A stretch of 64,000 nt of DNA from contig NC_091248.1 of NCBI RefSeq assembly GCF_042477335.2, positions 119,558,501 to 119,622,500 on the forward strand. The letters run 5' to 3'. Positions within the stretch are counted from its first letter, which is position 1, and each line of letters starts with the position of its first letter. Under the pieces are notes generated by a model, which had not been told where the DNA came from, did no database searches, and saw only the letters and a program-made list of their open reading frames with translations. The position numbers were made by a program, and so were the translations under genes. Below, one piece after another: positions 57,401-64,000 of the stretch. This stretch comes from Ovis canadensis (taxonomy: Eukaryota > Chordata > Mammalia > Artiodactyla > Bovidae).

Positions 57401-57670
57401 GTTCTTTGGAAGCACTGATGCTAAAGCTGAAACTCCAGTACTTTGGCCACCTCATGCGAAGAGTTGACTCATTGGAAAAGACTCTGATGCTGGGAGGGAT
57501 TGGGGGCAGGAGGAGAAGGGGACGACCAAGGATGAGATGGCTGGATGGCATCACCGTCTCGATGGACGTGAGTTTGGGTAAAGTCTGGGAGTTGGTGATG
57601 GACAGGGAGGCCTGGTGTGCTGCAATTCATGGGGTCGCAAAGAGTCAGGCATGACTGAGCGACTGAACTG
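57401..57670 (+). mobile_element. BovB 3' end with 7-bp TSD
   Basis: A 270-bp 5'-truncated copy between AACTATT at 57394-57400 and 57671-57677. Close to the young BovB consensus at its 3' end. Confidence 0.94.
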
Positions 57671-57677
57671 AACTATT

Positions 57678-57970
57678 TTTAAATATTAGATTGTACCCTG
57701 AATCTGCTTCATCTTGCGTGCATGTTCTGTTGACTTTAGAATAATTCACTGAGAGCAGTTGATGGAGATGCTTGGAAAGAGCGAAGCATTTGTAACTCTT
57801 GGGTGGGGGAGGGAGATGAGCTTGTTGGACTCCCTTTGCTGCGGGCTAGTCGGGAGCAGTATCGCTCAAGTAGGGGGGCTGAGCCTGGCTGTAAAGGCGC
57901 CCTGTGGGGGTACACATCGCAAGGGATCGGTCCGCCTAAAGTCTTTGTTGTAGAACCGTACGCGCTTTTC
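57678..57970. other. Intron spacer
   Basis: Locally CpG-containing around 57830-57965, but too short and sparse for a CpG island. Confidence 0.45.
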
Positions 57971-57978
57971 AGGTACTG

Positions 57979-58169
57979 AAAGTGAAAGTTGCTCAGTTGT
58001 GTCTGACTCTTTGTGACCCCATGGACTATACAGTCCATGGAATTCTCCAGGCCAGAATACTGGAGTGGGTAGCCTTTCCCTTCTCCAGGGGCTCTTCGCA
58101 ACCCAGGGATCAAACCGGGGTCTCCTGCATTGCAGGTGGCTCCTTTGCCATCTGAGCTATCCAGGTTTG
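57979..58169 (-). mobile_element. Bov-tA SINE with 8-bp TSD
   Basis: Antisense copy of the CTTTCA-ended subfamily, between AGGTACTG at 57971-57978 and 58170-58177. Confidence 0.94.
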
Positions 58170-58379
58170 AGGTACTGGTGTCGTTGTAATTGTAATGGGA
58201 CGTCGTCACTGCCCTTAGGTTTCAGGTGGGCAGCAGAGATACTTCCTCTTAGGAAGTGCTTTCTCCTGGAAGCTGATGGCTCTGTGAAATCGGGTTTGTC
58301 CTTCAGCCTGGCTATGGAAGAAAATGCCATAGCCTTTGACTGCAACTATAGTGAAAAGCAAAAGTTTAATTTTAATTAA

Positions 58380-58560
58380 TGTGTATTATTTGTGTGAAAA
58401 CTATTATAAACCTATTACAGTACAGTGCTATATAGTCGATTGTGTTAGCTGGGTACCTAGAGTAGCTTGGTTGGACTTATGGACCAACTGGACTTAGGAA
58501 TGCACCCTCAAAACGGAACTTGTTTGCATGTAGGGGACTTACTGTACTGTAAAGATGCAA
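58380..58560 (+). repeat. Ancient repeat, perhaps a DNA transposon fossil
   Basis: 'gtgctatatagtcgattgtg', 'agctgggtacctagagtagc' and 'catgtaggggacttactgta' recall a widespread old mammalian repeat that I cannot name safely. Confidence 0.4.
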
Positions 58561-59056
58561 AATTCAAGGTCTTTGATGTTATGAGAAAGGTCTAGACAGG
58601 AAATTTAAGTAAAATAACCCTTTCTCCTTTTAATTCTTCCCTCTAAGTTGTTTACTGCTCATGTTTTCTGGGTATTCATTTTCTTAACTGTTGTTAGCCA
58701 GGTTGAAGTTACTATGTGAATGATGCCAGCAACCCGTGTTAGAATGGACCTAAAGGGAGAAAATTCTGGAGCATGGTAGGCAGTCAGCCATTTAAAGTGG
58801 TCTTAAGGTATAAGTGGCCCAAACACATTTTAGAAAGCTTTATGCTGAATAGGTGAACATATTCTGATAGAACGTTTTGTTTTTGCAAGCCAAAATTTTA
58901 CCCCACGCCAGAATTTTCCATTTATGATATAATTGTGTATCTGACTATGATATAAAAAATAAGAGAAAACACTAGCAGAAGCAACTGTATATCAAATTTA
59001 TGTCTGGCAAATGACCTGAGTAATTTCTACTGAATCAGAAAAACGCAGGGTATGTG
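58561..59056. other. AGK intron 2, unassigned
   Basis: No gene or named repeat. Confidence 0.45.
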
Positions 59057-59745
59057 CACTCGTTTTTCTGTTGCTGCCCTAACAGATTGCTGCAAACTTA
59101 GAGGTTTAACACAACACAAATTTATTATCTTGCAGCTTTGTGGCGTCCCAGGTAGCTCTGTGGTAGAGAATCTGCCTGCCGATGCAGGAGATGGGGGTGT
59201 GATCCCTGGGTTGGGAAGATCCCCTGGAGAAGGGCATGGCACCCCACTCCAATAATCTTGCCTGGAGAATCGCACGGACAGGAGCCTGGCGGGCTGCAGT
59301 CCGTGGGGTCATGAGAGTCAGACGCGACTGAGCACAAGCACTGCTGTGTGTGGCGTAGAGCTCCGACACGGGGCTCCCTTCACATCAAGGTGTCGGCAAG
59401 GACAGCGTTCCTCCTGGAGGCTCCAGAGAGAACTCCTCTCATTCCTGGACACCCACACTCCTTGACTTAAAGCCACCTTCCATCTCCAAAGCCAGCGGGG
59501 TATCTTTCTGACCATCCTTTTCTGCTCACATTTGCTGCTGAAGTTTCTCTGCTTTTGAGGACCCTGTGATTCCATTGGACCCGCCTACGTCATCCAGAAT
59601 TCTCTCCCATCTCCAGACCCTAACTTAATCATGTCTGTAGAAACCCTGTTGCCACATAAGGTAACCTTTTCAGGTTCTGGGAATTAGGATGTGAGCATCT
59701 TAAAGGGAGTGGGGATTATTCTGCCTGCTGTTGTGTGGGAACACC
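59057..59745 (-). repeat. MaLR-type LTR remnant, antisense, split by Bov-tA
   Basis: 'gttgctgccctaacagattg', then after the SINE 'ccacataaggtaaccttttc' and 'ggttctgggaattaggatgt'. It ends about 180 bp before AGK exon 3. Confidence 0.6.
59143..59333 (+). mobile_element. Bov-tA SINE
   Basis: 'gcgtcccaggtagctctgtg' to 'gagtcagacgcgactgagca'. Nested in the LTR remnant. Confidence 0.92.
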
Positions 59746-59925
59746 TAACACGGATTTCATTTGGAGAAAGTACCTTTCAGATGTGCCCATGATTTGTTAC
59801 AGGTCTTAAGAAATGTTCACTTGACTATTTTAAAGAGTTATATGTACTTTAAAAAATGATGATTTGTTTGGATCTGAACCTACTTATTAAAGCTAACGTT
59901 CCTTCTCTTTTCTTTACTTTGATAG

Positions 59926-59965
59926 TGATAACCTACTAAGGAGAGCAGCCTGTCAAGAAGCTCAG
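59926..59965 (+). CDS. AGK: AGK exon 3 (second coding exon, 40 bases)
   Basis: The acceptor is a pyrimidine-rich stretch and TTTGATAG before 59926, and the donor is GCTCAG|GTAATG at 59966. The first base (T) completes the split Cys codon left by exon 2. The next 13 codons read DNLLRRAACQEAQ, as in human AGK residues 35-47 from memory. A 40-base exon of this phase would not be found by gene callers that need long frames, but the joint match of phase, splice signals and protein makes it secure. The following residues (human VFGNQL...) were looked for in 59966-64000 and not found, so exon 4 lies beyond the right edge. The segment follows the N-terminal membrane anchor and precedes the catalytic domain. 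Confidence 0.95.
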
Positions 59966-62117
59966 GTAATGCCGTTTAATATGAAACAATTAAAACCCGC
60001 CTTATCTCCACCGTGCAGAAATCTCGGGCTGTTCCAGGGGACTTGCCCAGCACCTTGCATCAGTGCAGCTTGGCTATTTTTTCCCCCACTATCAGGGGAT
60101 GAATCAGGCTGCCAGCCAACTCTGAATAGAACTCGAGGAAGTTAACCAGCTGGCGAAAAGCAGTTCCAACGCCCACCCCTTCAGACTTGTTTACTTCTGG
60201 ATTAGTCCAAAGAACACAGAACCGGACTGGTTGGCGTTCTGGGAATTTGTTCATGTCTGCAGGTGGCCTGGAAGCTCTGGCTAAAGCCAGATTCATGCCT
60301 AAGCCGAATAAGCCCCAAGGATATCAGTTCAGAGCAGTCATTACCTCTCAAAGTCAAATCTTCTTAAAACTGTTGATTCGTACTTTTAAAGCCTGTCTCT
60401 TTAGCCCAGCTGAGTCATACCCTGTGCATTGTTATTCCCAGTCTCAGGGTACTGCACTTAAATATTCATCTATCCGGTTAGAGTTGAATTGTTCATCCTT
60501 TCAAGTTTAAGATCACATTTCTTTTCTTCCCTCCCCTCCAGATATGCACATTATAACTTGCAGGTGAATTTGCATGGTTAAGTTGCTTTTTTGTTATGTT
60601 ACTTAAGCTTATGATGTCAGAAATACCAAAAAAGAAACATGAAATTTAAAAATGACAAAGGCATGATACATTTAGTAGAAGTAGGGGGCAGAAAACGTTC
60701 TGAAATGTTTTCCTGGATGACAATGACAGTAGACACTATGAATGAATTTCTCTCTTTCGGGATTCCCTAACTGTTCTAAATCCATGTTTTAAGAATTTGA
60801 TTGCTTTGTTGTTTCATCTCATGGCTCTGAGTTGTTTTGGAAATCAATTCAAATAAACTTTAGTATTAAATTTGAGGTGATCTTCACCCCAAGCTAATTT
60901 TCCATTAGCAACTAGAAAATTGTGCACGGGGAAGCCTTTTGCTCTTGAACAAAGTGTCGATATGGGCAGTCCCTTTCTTGTGTGAAGTATTAATACCTTC
61001 ACCTCTGCTCTGAATTCCCTCTCCTCCTCCTTTTTCATGGCCCTTTTCCTTCCGTTGTTTCTTCCCTTGCATATGTCTCCCTCTTCCCACTCTTCTAATT
61101 CTCCACTTCCCAACCCCCATTTAGCTCCTCTCATCGGAAAAAAGGAAGTGGATTCACCCTTACAGTCTGCTCATTCTAGTTACTTTTCCTCTGTCTGTGC
61201 CCTTTCAGTCTAAATTCTTGAATAAAATACTATTTTTTCTTTAAAGCTCACATAAACTCACCTCATTATAGTCTCACGTAAACTCCTTAATCTACTATCA
61301 ACCCGAGTCCTGAGCCGCAAGTAGCTAAGGCTTCTAGAGGCTAAAAACCCAGGACCAAGAGGAATAATCTAGAACTATAGATCTGGAATCTGGCCGGTTA
61401 ATTAAGTCATTCTTGGCCAAATTCCAGAAATAGTATGGATAGAAGAAGAAGAAATTACAGTATTATATTAAGGTCTAACTCAGAGTGAAAACCGTAGAAA
61501 TTACGATGTACTCGAAACTTTTTACAAAGAAACAGTATATCCTTCTGAAGGTTTCGGGAATAGAGATTTATTTTTGTTTTTAGAGCAAGTAATAGACAAC
61601 AATGAGAAAGGATCTCGAGTGGGCTGTCAGGGAGGTGGTAGAGTTGGAATCAGTTACTTAATAAGATACCTGGTATAACTTTCATTTTTCTTCTTTGCTT
61701 TGTACTTCTGTACTTAAATCCTGCCTTCTTGGCCCAGGCCTGCTTCCCGCCAGTTAAGACTCGAAATTTTACCCTCTTTGGGATTTCCCTGTTCTCCTTC
61801 TTTTTGTTGACTGTCTTCTCCCATCCTGATGGAGCAGTGGCAGCTCTGATTAGTCCCCATCGTAACCCCTTACATCTTATCTGTGAGTCTGAACTCTGTC
61901 TCATCCATCATCTTTTCTCTTTAGAACTGATAGAGTGGAAGCTTGGGTTTTCAAGTTAGATGGATATAAATTCTGAACTTGTAATTTATTAACACATTGA
62001 CTTAATTTTTCTGAATCTTAGCTTTCTCATCTAAAGACATGGGAATATTTAATTCCTACGTGGTTTCTGAGAACTAAGAACAATATGTGTGGAAGTGGCA
62101 AATATTAGGCACTTAAT
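59966..62117. other. AGK intron 3, mostly unique
   Basis: A long stretch without clear repeats. Chance frames of 107 codons (60187-60510, +) and 96 codons (60844-61134, -) show no known domain. AGK exon 4 was sought here and not found. Confidence 0.5.
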
Positions 62118-62125
62118 AAACATTA

Positions 62126-62595
62126 CTTTGCCGACTAAGGTCCGTCTAGTCAAGGCTATGGTTTTCCCTGTGGTCATGTATGGATGTGAGAGTTGGACTG
62201 TGAAGAAGGCTGAGTGCCGAAGAATTGATGCTTTTGAACTGTGGTGTTGGAGAAGACTCTTGAGAGTCCCTTGGACTGCAAGGAGATCCAACCAATCCAT
62301 TCTGAAGATCAGCCCTGGGATTTCTTTGGAAGGAATGATGCTAAAGCTGAAACTCCAGTCCTTTGGCCACCTCATGTGAAGAGTTGACTCATTGGAAAAG
62401 ACTCTGATGCTGGGAGGGATTAGGGGCAGGAGGAGAAGGGGTTGACAGAGGGTGAGATGGCTGGATGGCATCACCAACACGATGGATGTGAGTCTGAGTG
62501 AACTCCGGGAGTTGGTGATGGACAAGGAGGCCTGGCGTGCTGCGATTCATGGGGTCTCAAAGAGTTGGACACGACTGAGCGACTGAACTGAACTG
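62126..62595 (+). mobile_element. BovB 3' part with 8-bp TSD
   Basis: A 470-bp copy between AAACATTA at 62118-62125 and 62596-62603, ending in two full ACTGA units. It carries the [20 protein letters not shown] block. Confidence 0.95.
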
Positions 62596-62757
62596 AAACA
62601 TTAATTATGTTTCTTTTCCTGTACCAGTTGATGCTACTGAGTTATCATTCAGGGTTGCAAAGAAAGGAAGCAGCTAGAGTATGAGATTTATTTTTTGTGT
62701 GTATAAAGCTATGAAGGTTAATTGGTAACAAAGATTTTTCATTAATAAGCTATATAT
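62596..62757. other. Intron spacer
   Basis: Nothing recognised. Confidence 0.45.
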
Positions 62758-62887
62758 GGTTGGGAAGAACCCCTGGAGAAGGGAGAGGCTACCCACTCTA
62801 GTATTCTCGTCTGGAAAATTCCATGGACTGAACAGTCCATGGGGTCACAAAGAGTTGGACACGACTGAGTGACTTTCATTTCACTTA
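62758..62887 (+). mobile_element. Bov-tA SINE, 5'-truncated
   Basis: Starts inside the body ('ggttgggaagaacccctgga') and ends 'gactgagtgactttcatttc'. Confidence 0.9.
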
Positions 62888-63067
62888 AAAGGAAAAATGA
62901 TTATATTCTGAAAACTAAAGACAAACTTCCCTTGTGACAGACTGCGCCTTTGTTGGTTGCAATAAACCTAGCCATATCTTACAGAGAAAAGTTACTTACC
63001 TATAGTAAGTGAATGAAGTGGGTGTTTTATTATAATTTAGCTTACTTTTATTAAATAATGTTCCATT

Positions 63068-63186
63068 AAAAATTTTTTTTGTATTGGAGTATAGCTGATT
63101 AAAATGTGATAGTTTCAGGTAAACAGCAGAGGGACTCAGACATATATATATGTATATGTATATGTATATGTATCTGTTTTCCCCCA
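63068..63186 (-). mobile_element. Ruminant L1 3'-end fragment, antisense, with a TATATG run
   Basis: 'ttgtattggagtatagctga' and 'tagtttcaggtaaacagcag', followed by TATATG-type repeats at 63142-63170. Confidence 0.75.
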
Positions 63187-64000
63187 AAATGTGGAAAATT
63201 CTTAAACAGATGAGAATACCAGACCACCCGACCTGCCTCCTGAGAAATCTTTACGCAGGTCAAGAAGCAGCAGTTAGAACTGGAATAGAAAAAAAAAAAA
63301 AGAACTGGACATAGAACAACAGACTGGTTCCAAATCAGGAAAGGAGTACATCAAGGCTGTATATTGTCACCCTGCTGATTTAAGTTACATGCAGAGTACA
63401 TCATGTGAAATACCGGGCTAGATGAAGCACAGGCTGGAGTCAAGATTGCCGGGAGAAATATCAATAACCTCAGATACACAGATGACACCACACTTACGGT
63501 AAAAAGTGAAGAACTAAAGAGCCTTGATGAAAGTGAAAGAGGAGAGTGAAAAAGTTAGCTTAAAACTCAGCGTTCAGAAAACTAAGATCATGGCACCCGG
63601 TCCCATCATTTCATGGCAAATAGATGGGGAAATAATGGAAACAGTGACAGACTTTATTTTTGGGGGGGCTCCAAAATCACTGCAGATGTTGAGTGCAGCC
63701 ATGAAATTAAAAGATGCTTACTCCTCGAAAGAAAAACTATGACCAACCTAGACAGCATATTTAAAAGCAGGGACATTACTTTGCCAACAAAGGTCTGTCT
63801 AGTCAGAGCTATGGTTTTTCCAGTAGTCATGCATGGATGTGAGAGTTGGACTATAAAGAAAGCTGAGTGCTGAAGAATCAATGCTTTTGAACATCGATTC
63901 AAAAGTGGTGTTGAAGAAGACTCTTTAGAGTCCCTTGGACTATAGGGAGATCCAACTAGTCCATCCTAAAGGAAGTCAGTCCTGAATATTCATTGAAAGG
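63187..64000 (+). mobile_element. BovB LINE, cut by the right window edge
   Basis: Begins in the reverse-transcriptase region ('ggaaaattcttaaacagatg') and is still running at 64000. The active-site box is YTDD. A small A-rich insertion at about 63284-63300 separates two copies of agaactgg, and the frame is shifted near 63520. Confidence 0.94.

Larger units (their letters stand above)
25281..64000 (+). other. AGK: AGK gene, 5' portion
   Basis: Span from the presumed first exon to the window edge. Intron 1 is about 25359-31128 (5.8 kb), intron 2 is 31247-59925 (28,679 bp, GT...AG), and intron 3 is open at 64000. All coding sequence in the span totals 141 bases. The rest is intronic, mostly retroelement-derived. 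Confidence 0.85.

Noticed and set aside
57800..57965. Second CpG island
   Set aside because: Some CpGs are present, but the stretch is short and the density is far below that at 25195-25600.
1..64000. tRNA genes
   Set aside because: Many tRNA-like box A and box B strings occur, but all belong to Bov-tA, CHR or MIR SINEs. None forms a complete cloverleaf gene outside a SINE.
1..64000. CRISPR arrays, operons, insertion sequences or phage genes
   Set aside because: The repeats are dispersed retroelements of a mammal, not regularly spaced. No prokaryotic gene or ribosome-binding-site pattern occurs.

Overview
This window is ordinary nuclear DNA of a ruminant, probably a bovid. It is dense in BovB (RTE-type LINE) fragments, Bov-tA/BovA2 SINEs and CHR-type tRNA-derived SINEs, over an older layer of L1, L2, MIR, MER5 and MaLR-type LTR remnants. 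Nothing bacterial, plasmid-borne or phage-like is visible. The species (cattle, buffalo, sheep, goat) cannot be settled by reading alone. Repeat names come from remembered consensus sequences, not from a RepeatMasker run, so their edges are approximate unless a target-site duplication (TSD) is given.

The one host gene I can support is the 5' part of AGK (mitochondrial acylglycerol kinase), on the + strand. A CpG-rich promoter lies at about 25195-25600, with a plausible non-coding first exon ending at the donor at 25359. The first coding exon is 31129-31246, with its ATG at 31146. A 40-base coding exon follows at 59926-59965. The two coding exons join through a split Cys codon (TG|T) and give the first 47 residues of AGK, matching the human protein as I remember it almost throughout. 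The next coding exon was not found and should lie beyond 64000. Intron 1 is about 5.8 kb, intron 2 is 28.7 kb, and the window ends inside intron 3.

Region by region: 1-25 kb is intergenic DNA upstream of AGK, built of L2, L1 and MaLR fossils into which about nine BovB fragments and many SINEs inserted. One perfect CTCF-type motif lies at 13268-13281. 25-31 kb is the promoter and intron 1, including a purine-rich tract just before exon 2. 31-60 kb is intron 2, with repeated nested insertions, the best being a three-level nest at 52136-54055. 60-64 kb is the start of intron 3, which enters another BovB copy at the right edge.

Almost every open frame above 100 codons is either a piece of BovB reverse transcriptase, read on one strand or the other, or a chance frame in old repeats. 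I did not find a previously undescribed biological system. The points most worth a second look are the AGK N-terminus and its splice phase, the very short RTE-tail insertions with clear TSDs, the nested insertions, the decay of the reverse-transcriptase active site across BovB copies, the CTCF-like site, and the retroelements packed against the AGK promoter.
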